DNA from: Arsukibacterium sp. UBA5043
Lineage (GTDB): Bacteria > Pseudomonadota > Gammaproteobacteria > Enterobacterales > Alteromonadaceae
NCBI GenBank assembly: GCA_002415085.1
Contig: DIBV01000017.1
Span: 547,818-611,817, forward strand
DNA: 64,000 nucleotides
Direction of reading: 5' to 3'
The translations under genes and the position numbers were made by a program. A model generated the notes under the pieces. It was not told the origin of the DNA. It saw nothing but the letters and a program-made list of their open reading frames with translations, and did no database searches. This document shows, piece by piece, positions 45,004 to 54,747 of this stretch (positions are counted from its first letter, which is position 1; every line of letters begins with the position of its first letter).

Positions 45004-46314
45004 TTAGTTGGTGGCTTGCGGGTTCATTATCTCGTCAAAAGCAGCAGCTTGCTCATTGACCTTAGCTTTAGTAAGAATTAATTCTATTGCCTGCTCTTCC
45101 AGTGCCACATTACGCATGCTCTGCATTAATTCGTTATTGCTATGGTAATACTGAACAACCTCAGCCGGATCTTCATAAGCAGACGCGACGTTAGCAATTA
45201 ATTCTTCAACTTTGGCATTGTCTACTTTCAGGTCATTAGTTTTGATAACTTCACCTAACAGTAAACCTACTTTAACCCGATCTTTAGCCTGCTCTTCGAA
45301 CAATGATGCAGGTAATTCAGGTAATTGTTTAGGATCAACGTTATTGCCAAAACGTTGTAATGCTTGCTTACGCAGCACTTCAACTTCGCCACCAATTAAC
45401 GACTGGGGTACTTCCACTTCGTTATTGGTAAGTAAGCCTTTAATCACCTGCTCTTTTACTTTGCCTTTAATCGTTTGCTTAAGCTCGCGTTCCATGTTTT
45501 TACGCACTTCAGTTTTCAACGCGTCGACACTGGCTTCTGCTAAGCCAAATAAGGTGGCAAACTCATCGTTTAACTCCGGTAAAACCTGCTCTTCTACGGT
45601 ATTAACGGTAACAGCAAAGCTGGCCGCTTTACCTTTGAGGTTTTCTGCATGGTAATCTTCAGGGAATGTCACTTCAACCGTGGCCTGCTCACCCGCTTTT
45701 TTACCAACAACGCCATCTTCAAAGCCTGGAATCATCCGGCCCTGGCCCAGCTCTAACTGGAAGTCGCTTGCCTTGCCGCCTTCAAACTCTTCACCGTCAA
45801 TAGAGCCGACAAAATCCATTGTTACCCGGTCGCCAGTAGCCGCGGCACCTTTTTTCTCCTGCCATTTCGCATGTTGCTTGCGCAGCGTTTCCAGCATTTT
45901 TGCCAGATCATCTTCACCAATTTCAACCTTTGGCTTATTAACTTCAATTTTTTCCAGATTTGCTACTGTAACATCCGGATAAACTTCAAATGTTGCTGCG
46001 AATTCTAAATCTTTACCCGCTGCTAAGGTACCTGGAGCAAAAGTTGGTGCTCCGGCTGGGGTTAATTTGTTTTCGATGACGGCTTCGTAAAATGAACGTT
46101 GCATTTGTTCTGATGCAACTTCCTGCAATACAGCCTGACCGAAACGTTTCTGGATAATTGACACCGGTGCTTTACCCGGGCGAAAGCCATCAATACGCTG
46201 GCGTTTTGCCAGATCACGCAAGCGGTTTTTTACTTCTGAATCAATCTTATCAGCCGGTACAGTAATCGTTAAACGGCGCTCTAAACCCTGGGTGGTTTCC
46301 ACAGAAACTTGCAT
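45004..46314 (-). CDS. tig: Trigger factor
   Basis: A 436-residue ribosome-bound chaperone with prolyl isomerase activity. The N-terminal ribosome-binding signature ([20 protein letters not shown]), an FKBP domain around 150-245 ([33 protein letters not shown]) and the C-terminal helical arms are evident. It has a good promoter upstream and precedes clpP-clpX-lon. Confidence 0.98.
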   Translation of the reverse strand: MQVSVETTQGLERRLTITVPADKIDSEVKNRLRDLAKRQRIDGFRPGKAPVSIIQKRFGQAVLQEVASEQMQRSFYEAVIENKLTPAGAPTFAPGTLAAGKDLEFAATFEVYPDVTVANLEKIEVNKPKVEIGEDDLAKMLETLRKQHAKWQEKKGAAATGDRVTMDFVGSIDGEEFEGGKASDFQLELGQGRMIPGFEDGVVGKKAGEQATVEVTFPEDYHAENLKGKAASFAVTVNTVEEQVLPELNDEFATLFGLAEASVDALKTEVRKNMERELKQTIKGKVKEQVIKGLLTNNEVEVPQSLIGGEVEVLRKQALQRFGNNVDPKQLPELPASLFEEQAKDRVKVGLLLGEVIKTNDLKVDNAKVEELIANVASAYEDPAEVVQYYHSNNELMQSMRNVALEEQAIELILTKAKVNEQAAAFDEIMNPQATN

Positions 46315-46421
46315 CTTGCTACCTCGAAATCAAAATCAGGCGTCTGAAATACGCCGTGCTTGTATGGCCGGGACTCGAAAAACTTAAGCTGAACCTGACC
46401 TGTTATAAAATTGGACGCGGC

Positions 46422-46450
46422 ATTATAGCGGGCTAAATCCTCATAGTCGA
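46422..46450 (-). promoter_or_regulatory. Sigma-70 promoter of tig
   Basis: Minus strand: TCGACT (46445-46450), 17 bp, TATAAT (46422-46427). The -10 is perfect and the -35 four of six. Leader about 100 bases. Confidence 0.65.
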
Positions 46451-46486
46451 GCCTTTAGCCCTGCTTGTTTTCGCTGTTAATCTTGA

Positions 46487-46530
46487 CAAAAAATAAAAAA
46501 CAGACTTAACCTATTAAAGTTAAGTCTGTT
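46487..46530 (-). terminator. proBA terminator
   Basis: Perfect 10 bp stem CAGACTTAAC / GTTAAGTCTG (46501-46510 and 46519-46528) followed on the minus strand by TTTTTTATTTTTTG. It lies about 70 bases past proA. Confidence 0.85.
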
Positions 46531-46597
46531 CAATACGTTAACTAATTATCTATTAGCGTTTCCTGCCAGTTTTAGCGATTGATACAGCATTGCCACA

Positions 46598-47851
46598 CTA
46601 ATTGCGAATTTGACCGCTACCGGTAACGACGTATTTTTCAGTGGTCAGCGCTTCCAGGCCCATCGGACCATAAGCATGCAGCTTGCTGGTCGATATGCCT
46701 ATTTCAGCACCTAATCCCAACTCACCGCCGTCAGAAAAACGCGAAGACGTATTATGCATCACCACGGCCGTATCAACAGTGCGAATAAATCGATCAGCAT
46801 TGGCTTGATCTGCAGTGCAGATTACCTCTGTATGCTGACTGCCGAACTGATCAATATGCTCAATGGCCGCGTCCATGTCATCCACCACTCTGATAGCGAT
46901 TTCCGGCGCCAGGTACTCCTGACCAAATTCATCGTCAGCAATGGCCGAGGCACCACTAAAGTAGCCGACGCTTTGTTTACAGGCATGTATTTTAACCTGA
47001 TGCTCGGCCAGTGCTTTAGCAACCATTGGTAAAAAATCGGCCGCCTGATGCTTATTTACCAGTAAGCCTTCGAGTGCATTACATACTCCGGGCCGTTGCA
47101 CCTTACCATTAATCAATAAGTTAAGTGCCATGTTTAAATCAGCACTTTGGTCAACATACAGATGACAAACGCCTTTAAAGTGCTGAATGACCGGAATACG
47201 GCTTTGCTCAGTAACAAAACGAATTAAGCCTTCACCACCACGAGGAATAACCAAATCAATAAACTGATCCTGTTTAAGCAATGCGAGTAACAAATCCCGA
47301 TCAGGATCCGGCACGATGGTAATCACTTCTTCTGGCAAGTCATGGTCGCGTAACGCCTGACGCATTGCAGACGCAATAGCCAGGCTGGTGTTAATGGCTT
47401 CACGACCACAGCGTAAGATCACCGCGTTACCTGATTTAAAACACAATGCCCCCGCATCAGCAGTAACATTTGGCCGGGCTTCGTATATCATACAAATAAC
47501 ACCAAGAGGAATGCGTGTCTTTGCAATATTTATCCCATTAGGCCGCTGCTCAATTTGCCGGGTAGACCCGACTGGATCAGGCAACTGAATAATCTGTTCA
47601 ATCGCCTGCGCCATCGCTTCAATACGTTCAGGGTTTAAGGTTAAGCGGTCTATCATCGCCGCACTGGTTCCGTTACTGCCAGCCTGGGCAACTTCATCTT
47701 TATTTGCGGTAATAATCGCACCGGTAGCTTCACGTATACGATTAGCAACGCTTTGTAGTACAAAGTTTTTTTGCTCTGTTGATAAGATAGCAACAGCTTT
47801 GGCAGCTTTAGCTGCCTGAGCAGCCAACGTGGCTGCAACATCAGAAATCAT
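46598..47851 (-). CDS. proA: Gamma-glutamyl phosphate reductase
   Basis: A 417-residue NADPH-dependent enzyme reducing gamma-glutamyl phosphate to the semialdehyde in proline synthesis. Aldehyde dehydrogenase fold; the catalytic cysteine is in PGVCNALEGLLV, and RNSVGYFSG-like KQSVGYFSG, DQFGSQHTEVI and SSRFSDGGELGLGAEIGIST are typical. Its ATG overlaps the proB stop (ATGA). Confidence 0.97.
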   Translation of the reverse strand: MISDVAATLAAQAAKAAKAVAILSTEQKNFVLQSVANRIREATGAIITANKDEVAQAGSNGTSAAMIDRLTLNPERIEAMAQAIEQIIQLPDPVGSTRQIEQRPNGINIAKTRIPLGVICMIYEARPNVTADAGALCFKSGNAVILRCGREAINTSLAIASAMRQALRDHDLPEEVITIVPDPDRDLLLALLKQDQFIDLVIPRGGEGLIRFVTEQSRIPVIQHFKGVCHLYVDQSADLNMALNLLINGKVQRPGVCNALEGLLVNKHQAADFLPMVAKALAEHQVKIHACKQSVGYFSGASAIADDEFGQEYLAPEIAIRVVDDMDAAIEHIDQFGSQHTEVICTADQANADRFIRTVDTAVVMHNTSSRFSDGGELGLGAEIGISTSKLHAYGPMGLEALTTEKYVVTGSGQIRN

Positions 47852-48969
47852 AATTTCTCCAATAACATCATTTCACTACGGTGAATTACTGCATCACTGC
47901 CTGCCGGACAGTAGCCCAGATATTTTGGAATATCCCGGCTTTGTTGCCCTTTAATAGAAAACAGTTCCGTAGCACTAAAACGGCTTACACCCTTGGCAAT
48001 GCGACGCGTACCTTTAGCACAGCGAATAATCACGGCATCACCTGAATCAAATTCACCTCTAATTTGAACGATACCACTGCTAAGTAATGATGCCCCATGT
48101 TGGCTTAATGCCTCCACACAGCCGTCATCAACCCATATTTCACCCTTAGCCCGCAGGGTATGGCGTACCCAATGCTTTTTAGCCGGTAACGGTTTGTGCT
48201 GGCCAAAAAATACTGTGCCAGGATTCTCACCCGCTAAAAGACACTCAAAGGTTTCCAGCTGATGACCATCAACGATCAGGGTATCGACACCCTGCGCGGT
48301 GGCTTTTTCAGCAGCTTCCACTTTAGTACGCATACCGCCGGTGCCTACTGCAGAAGCAGCACCACCTGCCAGGCTATAAATAGCAGCATCAATTTTGTTT
48401 ACTTCCGGAATAAGCGTTGCCAACGGGTCTTTACTCGGATCCGCGGTATACAGTCCTTTAACATCAGAACAGATAATCAGCGCGTCAGCCTGAACAACGG
48501 TTGCAACCATCGCAGCAAGATTATCGTTATCACCGACTTTCAGCTCATCCGTAGCAATGGTATCGTTTTCGTTAACAATAGGCAGGACCTGATGATCCAG
48601 CAGTCGGCGTAAGGTATTTTGAATATTGACATGACGCACTCTGTCACTGAGGTCGCCATGAGTCAGCAATACCTGAGCACAAGGAAAATCAAAGCAGTTG
48701 GTCCAGAAGTTCATCATCTGGTTTTGACCGACAGCAGCCATCGCCCTTTTCAGAGCCATCGGCACCCGTTGATGCGAAAAATTAAAATGATGACGGCCTG
48801 CCGCCACACTACCAGAGGACACCAGGATAACTTCCCGGCCTTGCTCTCTGCACTGGTGGATAAATTCAGCGATTGGACGTAAATATTGTTCGCTACATCC
48901 TTCGTTGTCTGGCGCTATCAGGGCACTACCCACCTTTAGTACGACCCTACGCCAGCTTGGGTTTATCAT
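47848..48969 (-). CDS. proB: Glutamate 5-kinase
   Basis: A 373-residue enzyme, first step of proline synthesis and normally feedback-inhibited by proline. Amino-acid kinase domain (VVLKVGSALIAPD, VSSGSVAAGRH, INENDTIA-like VNENDTIATDELKVGDND, GTGGMRTKVEAA) and a C-terminal PUA domain (about 275-370). The ATG at 48969 has GGAGG in front; the 19-codon upstream extension is not family-like and overlaps the promoter. Confidence 0.97.
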   Translation of the reverse strand: MINPSWRRVVLKVGSALIAPDNEGCSEQYLRPIAEFIHQCREQGREVILVSSGSVAAGRHHFNFSHQRVPMALKRAMAAVGQNQMMNFWTNCFDFPCAQVLLTHGDLSDRVRHVNIQNTLRRLLDHQVLPIVNENDTIATDELKVGDNDNLAAMVATVVQADALIICSDVKGLYTADPSKDPLATLIPEVNKIDAAIYSLAGGAASAVGTGGMRTKVEAAEKATAQGVDTLIVDGHQLETFECLLAGENPGTVFFGQHKPLPAKKHWVRHTLRAKGEIWVDDGCVEALSQHGASLLSSGIVQIRGEFDSGDAVIIRCAKGTRRIAKGVSRFSATELFSIKGQQSRDIPKYLGYCPAGSDAVIHRSEMMLLEKL

Positions 48970-48996
48970 AACTCCTCCGGTATTTTGACCGCCGGC

Positions 48997-49005
48997 AGTA
49001 TAGCA
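48997..49005 (-). promoter_or_regulatory. Extended -10 promoter of proBA
   Basis: Minus strand TGCTATACT, an extended -10 (TGn-TATACT), about 30 bases before the proB ATG. No clear -35. Confidence 0.5.
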
Positions 49006-49026
49006 AAAACACCCACCCGGCACCAC

Positions 49027-49337
49027 CGGCTAGCAACATCAACCCAAGCATGACAGCGGAAAATAAGCATTAATATTCATTAATTTAGCATTTATTCAGG
49101 CACTTTTCGACAAGCAACTGATTGCTTTTTAACCGGTAAAACTGTAGTTAAATTACCGTTTTAGCCAATATTTGTGCCTTATGATCAAAGACAAATACGA
49201 ATGCATAAAAGCCCCCATTATAGATTTGATGAATACCTGGTATAAACGATATAAAATAAGGAAATGAAAGAATCGGGGGTGCAAAAAAGCTGATTTATTT
49301 AGCAGGATAGAAAATTAGGTTAGGTGTAGAAGGTCAA
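49027..49337. other. Non-coding stretch between proB and the tRNA array
   Basis: About 310 A+T-rich bases without a credible gene on either strand. A weak inverted pair (CGGTAA / TTACCG, around 49134-49160) and, at about 49290-49305, a short imperfect hairpin followed by six T on the minus strand, which might end the tRNA transcript. Nothing else recognised. Confidence 0.5.
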
Positions 49338-49341
49338 AGCA

Positions 49342-49403
49342 GGTGATGCAGGATTTGAACCTGCGACGCGTGGGATCAAAAAACACCCAAACCAGGCGCG
49401 CTA
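49342..49403 (-). pseudogene. Decayed tRNA-Pro copy 1 (anticodon loop to T-arm)
   Basis: On the minus strand it keeps TAGCGC of the D-arm, GGTTTGGGT of the anticodon loop (TGG) and an exact 26-base match to the T-arm and acceptor 3' strand of the intact tRNA-Pro. A 10-base insert follows GGTTTGGGT, and the acceptor 5' strand and CCA are missing. It starts about 19 bases after the CCA of the intact tRNA-Pro. Confidence 0.7.
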
Positions 49404-49421
49404 TTTTAACTTAAGGGAGAA

Positions 49422-49498
49422 TGGTCGGTGATGCAGGATTTGAACCTGCGACCCCTTGGACCCAAACCAAGTGCGCTACCAAGCTGCGCCAATCACCG
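49422..49498 (-). tRNA. tRNA-Pro (anticodon TGG), copy 1
   Basis: 77 bases with encoded CCA. Acceptor CGGTGAT / ATCACCG, discriminator A, D-arm GCGCAGCTTGGTAGCGC, anticodon loop TTTGGGT between CTTGG and CCAAG, T-arm GCAGGTTCAAATCCTGC. Decodes CCA/CCN proline codons. Identical to the copy at 49814-49890. Confidence 0.97.
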
Positions 49499-49521
49499 AC
49501 AATAAAAACTCAGGGAAAAGA

Positions 49522-49598
49522 TGGGGTGGATGATGGGGTTCGAACCCACGACAACCGGAATCACAATCCGGGGCTCTACCAACTGAGCTACAACCACC
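49522..49598 (-). tRNA. tRNA-His (anticodon GTG)
   Basis: 77 bases including the G-1 residue unique to tRNA-His and an encoded CCA. Anticodon loop TTGTGAT, T-arm GTGGGTTCGAACCCCAT. The acceptor stem has a T-T mismatch at 5-68 (GGTGGTTG against CATCCACC), which is unusual for this otherwise normal gene. Lies 23 bases before tRNA-Pro copy 1. Confidence 0.95.
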
Positions 49599-49622
49599 AC
49601 TGAAACTTTCTTGCGCTTGTTA

Positions 49623-49699
<77 letters not shown>

Positions 49700-49732
49700 A
49701 ATATCAAAAGCCCTACCAAGCTATAAACTTAT

Positions 49733-49800
49733 TGGTTGGTGATGCAGGATTTGAACCTGCGACCCGTGGATTAAAAGTACCCAAACCACGTGTATACCAG
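49733..49800 (-). pseudogene. Decayed tRNA-Pro copy 2 (anticodon loop to CCA)
   Basis: Minus strand: a partial D-loop (CTGGTATACA), a CGTGG / CCACG stem enclosing TTTGGGT plus nine extra bases, then the same exact 26-base T-arm/acceptor match as the intact genes and a CCA end. No acceptor 5' strand. It follows the intact tRNA-Pro at 49814 after about 14 bases. Confidence 0.7.
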
Positions 49801-49813
49801 ACCTTTTTAAAAT

Positions 49814-49890
49814 TGGTCGGTGATGCAGGATTTGAACCTGCGACCCCTTGGACCCAAACCAAGTGCGCTACCAAGCTGCGCCAATCACCG
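49814..49890 (-). tRNA. tRNA-Pro (anticodon TGG), copy 2
   Basis: 77 bases, identical to the copy at 49422-49498. First gene of the tRNA operon, about 23 bases after the predicted transcription start. Confidence 0.97.
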
Positions 49891-49919
49891 ACTTCGCTGC
49901 ACTGCTGCAACGGGGCGGA

Positions 49920-49948
49920 ATATTAACGCCCGCCACCTGAAGCGTCAA
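49920..49948 (-). promoter_or_regulatory. Sigma-70 promoter of the tRNA operon
   Basis: Minus strand: TTGACG (49943-49948), 17 bp, TAATAT (49920-49925), followed by a GC-rich discriminator (TCCGCCCCG), the form seen in stringently controlled stable-RNA promoters. Confidence 0.75.
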
Positions 49949-50078
49949 ACCTTTTTTTTCAATAATCAGCCGATTGCTGATTATTTGAACCTTTATTGGT
50001 ATTAAATGCTCAGGATGGAGTTATGACAGCGGCTGTGCGAAAATAGCCGGATTAAAAATGTGACAGAGAAGCCCCAAC

Positions 50079-50939
50079 ATGACAGCGCAAATTATTGATG
50101 GTAAAGCAGTAGCCCAGGCAACAAAGGATAAAGTAGCCGCTCAGGTCAGAGCACGAGTTAAGGCAGGAAAACGAGCACCAGGGTTAGCTGTCGTTTTGGT
50201 AGGCGTTGATCCGGCGTCGCAGGTATATGTTGGTAGCAAACGTAAAGCGTGTGAAGAAGTGGGCTTCCATTCGGTGTCTTACGACTTGCCGTCAGATACC
50301 ACTGAGCAACAACTGACAGACTTAATTGATAAACTAAATAGCGACAGCACGGTAGATGGCATACTGGTGCAACTCCCGTTACCTGCAGGCCTCGACTCAT
50401 CGGCTATCTTAGAGCGGATCGTGCCTCACAAAGATGTCGATGGCTTTCACCCGTACAATATCGGCCGCCTGGCTCAGCGCATGCCAGCGCTGCGCTCTTG
50501 CACCCCTAAAGGCATTATGACATTGCTGCAAAGCACCGGTGTCAATGTCAAAGGTATGGATGCCGTTGTGGTTGGCGCCTCGAATATTGTTGGTCGGCCA
50601 ATGGCGCTGGAGTTATTGCTTGCTGGATGCACCACTACGGTATGCCATAAATTCACCAGAAACCTGGAAGCTCAGGTACGCCGTGCCGATTTACTGGTCG
50701 TCGCCGTCGGCAGGCCGGAGTTTATCCCTGGTGACTGGGTAAAACCCGGAGCTCTGGTTATTGATGTTGGTATAAACCGACTGGACAGCGGCAAATTGGT
50801 CGGCGACGTGGAGTACGGCACAGCAGTTAAACACGCCCGCTACATCACACCAGTGCCGGGTGGTGTGGGCCCGATGACAGTGGCCAGCTTAATTGAAAAC
50901 ACGCTTGAAGCCTGCGAGCTTTATCACGATAAGCACTAA
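50079..50939 (+). CDS. folD: Methylenetetrahydrofolate dehydrogenase / cyclohydrolase
   Basis: A 286-residue bifunctional enzyme converting 5,10-methylene-THF to 10-formyl-THF. [23 protein letters not shown] carries the active-site lysine, with [33 protein letters not shown] and [13 protein letters not shown]. Stand-alone gene between the tRNA operon (divergent) and cysS (convergent). Confidence 0.98.
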   Translation: MTAQIIDGKAVAQATKDKVAAQVRARVKAGKRAPGLAVVLVGVDPASQVYVGSKRKACEEVGFHSVSYDLPSDTTEQQLTDLIDKLNSDSTVDGILVQLPLPAGLDSSAILERIVPHKDVDGFHPYNIGRLAQRMPALRSCTPKGIMTLLQSTGVNVKGMDAVVVGASNIVGRPMALELLLAGCTTTVCHKFTRNLEAQVRRADLLVVAVGRPEFIPGDWVKPGALVIDVGINRLDSGKLVGDVEYGTAVKHARYITPVPGGVGPMTVASLIENTLEACELYHDKH

Positions 50940-50955
50940 GCTAACTGTTTAAGTA

Positions 50956-50985
50956 ATAAAAAACCGCCAGCTGGCGGTTTTTTAG
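50956..50985. terminator. Bidirectional terminator between folD and cysS
   Basis: Perfect palindrome AAACCGCCAGCTGGCGGTTT (50961-50980) with A tract before and T tract after. Confidence 0.88.
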
Positions 50986-51005
50986 TGGTAGCTCACTGGC
51001 AGGCT

Positions 51006-52385
51006 TTACGCTTTGCGCCAGCTGGTCACGCCATTTTTATCTTCAACAATAATGCCTTTACCGGTTAGCGCATCGCGGGCGGCGTCTGCTGCTGCCCAGT
51101 CTTTGTTAGTACGGGCACTATTACGTTTGGCAATTAGCGCTTCAATTTCTGCCACATCGTCATCCGACGCACCGGACTGCAAGAACGTCTCTGCTTCGCC
51201 TTGCAGCATACCTAAAGCACCCGCTAATAGTTTAAGCAACGCGGCTAATTCAGACGCTTTTGCTGGCTCAGCTTCTTTAAAGCGGTTTACTTCCCGGGCT
51301 AATTCAAACAGCACCGGTAATGCTTCCGGGGTGTTAAAGTCGTCATCCATCGCAGCTTTAAACCTGGCGATATACGGGCTTTTTAAATCGATACTATGGC
51401 TTGGTGTCACATTGCGCAATGCAGTATATAAGCGGCCTAATGCAGCATGCGCCTGTTCCAGGTTTTCCGCCGAATAGTTTAATTGGCTGCGGTAATGGCT
51501 GGATAATAAAAAGTAGCGCACCGCTTCGGCATTATATTGCGCCAGCACGTCTTTGACAGTGAAAAAATTGCCCAAAGATTTCGACATTTTTTCTTTATCG
51601 ACCTGCACCATACCGGTATGAACCCAGGTATTGACATATTTGTGATTATGCGCACAGGTAGACTGGGCAATTTCGTTTTCATGATGCGGAAACTGTAAGT
51701 CAGAACCGCCCCCATGAATATCAAAATGCTGGCCTAAATGCTTCGCGCTCATGGCCGAGCATTCAATATGCCAACCAGGCCGGCCGTCGCCCCAGGGTGA
51801 TTGCCAGAACGGCTCACCTGGCTTCGCGCTTTTCCACAACACAAAATCCAGCGGGTCGTCTTTATTGTCTGCTACTTCTACCCGCGCGCCGGATTGCAGC
51901 ATTTCGAGGTTTTGCTGGCTTAGCTCGCCGTAGGCATCATATTTGCTGACATCAAATAATACGTCACCGTCGTTTGCAACGTAAGCAAAGCCCTTTGCTA
52001 CCAATGTTTCAATCAGGCTGATTATCTCAGCCATATGGGTCGTTACTTTAGGCTCAATATCAGCCGGCAATAACCCCAAGGCGTTAAAGTCGCGATGCAT
52101 GGCTTGCGTAAACCGGGCTGTCAGGGCATCACAGCTTTCGTTATTTTCCGCCGCGCGCTTAATAATTTTATCGTCGACATCAGTAATATTGCGCACGTAA
52201 GTAACATCATAACCAGAAAAGCGTAAATAGCGATTCATCACATCAAAAGCGACATAGGTACGGGCGTGGCCCACGTGGCAATAATCGTAAATGGTGATAC
52301 CACAAACATACAAACCTACTTTGCCAGGCTCAATCGCGTTAAATACTTCTTTTTTACGGCTTAGGGTATTGTAGATTTGTAACAT
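51006..52385 (-). CDS. cysS: Cysteinyl-tRNA synthetase
   Basis: A 459-residue class I synthetase. HIGH motif HVGHART, zinc ligand cysteine in [12 protein letters not shown], and KMSKS in [15 protein letters not shown] domain and C-terminal anticodon region follow. The third possible start (ATG at 52385, MLQIYNTL) has GAGG at good spacing and matches homologues; TTG at 52397 and ATG at 52391 are in frame upstream. Divergent from ppiB. Confidence 0.98.
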   Translation of the reverse strand: MLQIYNTLSRKKEVFNAIEPGKVGLYVCGITIYDYCHVGHARTYVAFDVMNRYLRFSGYDVTYVRNITDVDDKIIKRAAENNESCDALTARFTQAMHRDFNALGLLPADIEPKVTTHMAEIISLIETLVAKGFAYVANDGDVLFDVSKYDAYGELSQQNLEMLQSGARVEVADNKDDPLDFVLWKSAKPGEPFWQSPWGDGRPGWHIECSAMSAKHLGQHFDIHGGGSDLQFPHHENEIAQSTCAHNHKYVNTWVHTGMVQVDKEKMSKSLGNFFTVKDVLAQYNAEAVRYFLLSSHYRSQLNYSAENLEQAHAALGRLYTALRNVTPSHSIDLKSPYIARFKAAMDDDFNTPEALPVLFELAREVNRFKEAEPAKASELAALLKLLAGALGMLQGEAETFLQSGASDDDVAEIEALIAKRNSARTNKDWAAADAARDALTGKGIIVEDKNGVTSWRKA

Positions 52386-52526
52386 GAGCATCCTCAAAAA
52401 CGTCGGTATAACGGCTTAACATTCAGCCTGCTAGTGTACCATCGGCAAACTGAAGCCGCTATCCTTGCTTTATGAAATGCGCCACCTGAGTTACAATAGC
52501 ATCATTAAAACAGAGGACATTATTTA

Positions 52527-53021
52527 ATGATTAAATTACATACCAATTATGGCGTTATTACTCTTAATTTATTTGCCGATAAAGCCCCGGTTACCGTGGA
52601 AAATTTTATCAGTTATGTAAAAGAAGGGTTTTTAGATAATACGATTTTTCACCGGGTAATTGATGGCTTTATGATTCAGGGCGGTGGCTTTACCCCGGAT
52701 ATGGAACAGAAAGAAACCAAGGCATCGATTAAAAACGAAGCAAACAATAAAGTGCCCAATAAAAAAGGCACCATTGCCATGGCACGCACTAACGATCCGC
52801 ATTCTGCTACCTGCCAGTTTTTTATTAATATTGCTGATAACAGCTTTTTAAACCACACTGCAGAATCAAGTCAGGGCTGGGGCTACTGTGTATTTGGTGA
52901 AGTTAGCGAAGGCATGGATGTGGTAGACAAAATTCGTCAGGTCAAAACCGGCCGTTTTGCCGGGCACAGTGATGTACCAGTAGAACCTGTAGTCATTGAG
53001 AAAGCTGAGCTTATTGCTTAA
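52527..53021 (+). CDS. ppiB: Peptidyl-prolyl cis-trans isomerase B (cyclophilin)
   Basis: A 164-residue cytoplasmic cyclophilin. [15 protein letters not shown] holds the catalytic arginine, with [21 protein letters not shown] and [15 protein letters not shown]. No signal peptide, so the B form. GAGG precedes the ATG; lpxH follows after nine bases. Confidence 0.97.
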   Translation: MIKLHTNYGVITLNLFADKAPVTVENFISYVKEGFLDNTIFHRVIDGFMIQGGGFTPDMEQKETKASIKNEANNKVPNKKGTIAMARTNDPHSATCQFFINIADNSFLNHTAESSQGWGYCVFGEVSEGMDVVDKIRQVKTGRFAGHSDVPVEPVVIEKAELIA

Positions 53022-53030
53022 GCACCGCTG

Positions 53031-53780
53031 ATGCCCAGTCCACACACCCTGTTTATCGCCGATCTGCATTTGTCTGCAGATCGGCCCGATATCACCGCCG
53101 CCTTTCTACGCTTTTTACAAGAACAAGCTGTAAAGTCCGAGGCGCTATATATTCTCGGTGATTTGTTTGAAGTCTGGATAGGCGATGATAACCCAGAGCC
53201 ATTGCTCGACACGGTGGCAACAGCATTAACTACATTAAGCCGTCAGTTACCCATCTACTTTATTCATGGCAACCGGGACTTTGTCCTGCGTCAGGCCTAT
53301 GCCAGCCGCGCTGGCATGCAATTATTACCGCAGCAGCAGGTCATCGACCTGTATGGCACACCTACCCTGATTATGCATGGCGATAGCTTATGCACCCTGG
53401 ATATTGCTTACCAGCGATTTCGTAAATGGTGGAATCAGCCCTGGTGGCAATGGTTGCTGTTAAAAACGCCGTTACCATTTCGGCAGGCGATTGCAGCAAA
53501 AGCCCGGCGTAAAAGTGCTGCAAATAAGGCGCGCTATGCCGCACAGCAGCAAGTGCAAATAATGGATGTTACACCGGATGAAGTTACCAGAGTAATGGCT
53601 GAAGCCGGCGTGCAGAAACTTATCCATGGTCATACTCACCGACCGGCAGTGCATCAGATTGAGGTCAACGGCAAGCCAGGTGAGCGCTATGTATTGGGTG
53701 ACTGGTATAGCCAGAGTAGTTACTTAACCGTATCGGCTGACAACTGGCAGCTGGTATTTACGCCGCTGACTGATCACTAG
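53031..53780 (+). CDS. lpxH: UDP-2,3-diacylglucosamine diphosphatase
   Basis: A 249-residue calcineurin-like metallophosphatase making lipid X in lipid A synthesis. Metal motifs in order: DLHLS, GDLFEVWIGDD, GNRDF, MHGDSLC and HGHTHRP. It follows ppiB as in E. coli and overlaps the convergent miaE by 23 bases at the 3' end. Confidence 0.97.
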   Translation: MPSPHTLFIADLHLSADRPDITAAFLRFLQEQAVKSEALYILGDLFEVWIGDDNPEPLLDTVATALTTLSRQLPIYFIHGNRDFVLRQAYASRAGMQLLPQQQVIDLYGTPTLIMHGDSLCTLDIAYQRFRKWWNQPWWQWLLLKTPLPFRQAIAAKARRKSAANKARYAAQQQVQIMDVTPDEVTRVMAEAGVQKLIHGHTHRPAVHQIEVNGKPGERYVLGDWYSQSSYLTVSADNWQLVFTPLTDH

Positions 53781-54549
53781 CTGCTGCCTGAGGGCAACCG
53801 CTGTGAAACTTAAAGTCAGCGTCCGGGCTGCTAATCAATTCGGCTTCCACCTTACCAAAATACGCTATCCGCTCACTAATATCAGCACAAGCAATTTGCT
53901 GCGCTAACGTCAGGTAATCCTGGTAATGCCGCGCTTCAGAGCGCAACAACGAGATATAAAATTCGGCAATTCTGGCTGGTAACAAGGGGGCCAATCTGGC
54001 AAACCGCTCACACGAGCGTGCTTCAATATAAGCACCGCAAATCAGCTTATCTACCATCGCCGCCGGCTCATACGTTCGGACATGGCGCAGTAAGCCTTTG
54101 GCGTAACGGCTGGACGTCGTTTTTTCATAAACAATATCGTGCGCAGCCATGACTTCCAGCACCTGATAAAAGTGGTGCAGTTCTTCTTTTATCAGCAACA
54201 CCATTTTATCTATTAAATCCTGCGCATGGCCGTTGCTCGCCTTTGGGATCATCGACTTTCTCAGACTTAGGTCCGCCAGTGTGCGCCAGTCTCCCTGTTG
54301 GCGATAGGTAAAATCTTCAAAAGGCTTTAACCACTGCAATAAAGCATCAGCACTACTGTCATCAATTGCATAACGGCGAATAAGATACATGGCGCTTTGC
54401 GCTGCTTTTAACTCGCAAATCAGATGATCCCGCAACAAGGTTGGCAGATTCTCAGGTTTAGCGGCTTGTTCCAGCCAGCTTTCAGGTGTACTGCAGCCTA
54501 AAAAACGATTGATTGGTTGTAACAATTGTTGCCATTCACTGCTTTGCAT
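53758..54549 (-). CDS. miaE: tRNA-(ms2io6A)-hydroxylase
   Basis: A 263-residue ferritin-like di-iron monooxygenase that hydroxylates ms2i6A37 of tRNAs reading UNN codons. DHLICELKAAQSAM, IKEELHHFYQVLEVM and ARSCERFARL supply Glu/His ligands, and SLLRSEARHYQDYL the second set. The ATG at 54549 (MQSSEWQQLLQPI) is chosen: a promoter (TATAAT at 54580-54585) lies just upstream, inside the longer frame. Convergent with lpxH. Confidence 0.93.
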   Translation of the reverse strand: MQSSEWQQLLQPINRFLGCSTPESWLEQAAKPENLPTLLRDHLICELKAAQSAMYLIRRYAIDDSSADALLQWLKPFEDFTYRQQGDWRTLADLSLRKSMIPKASNGHAQDLIDKMVLLIKEELHHFYQVLEVMAAHDIVYEKTTSSRYAKGLLRHVRTYEPAAMVDKLICGAYIEARSCERFARLAPLLPARIAEFYISLLRSEARHYQDYLTLAQQIACADISERIAYFGKVEAELISSPDADFKFHSGCPQAAASDQSAA

Positions 54550-54579
54550 AGTGTGAGCTGTGCCAGAAAAATTTGCGGT

Positions 54580-54608
54580 ATTATAACCAAAGCCCATAGA
54601 ACGACCAA
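54580..54608 (-). promoter_or_regulatory. Sigma-70 promoter of miaE
   Basis: Minus strand: TTGGTC (54603-54608), 17 bp, TATAAT (54580-54585), giving a leader of about 24 bases before the chosen ATG. Confidence 0.6.
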
Positions 54609-54747
54609 GTTTGATCTGGATATATGCTTTGTTGAAAATTAGTGCAAGTTGCTTGACGAATGCGCAAGATTTCGTCATAACTGAGTTAAGGGTGGCTTAG
54701 TAACTTAGTTGCCCGATATATGGGGCGTAGTAAAAAGGATAATAATT

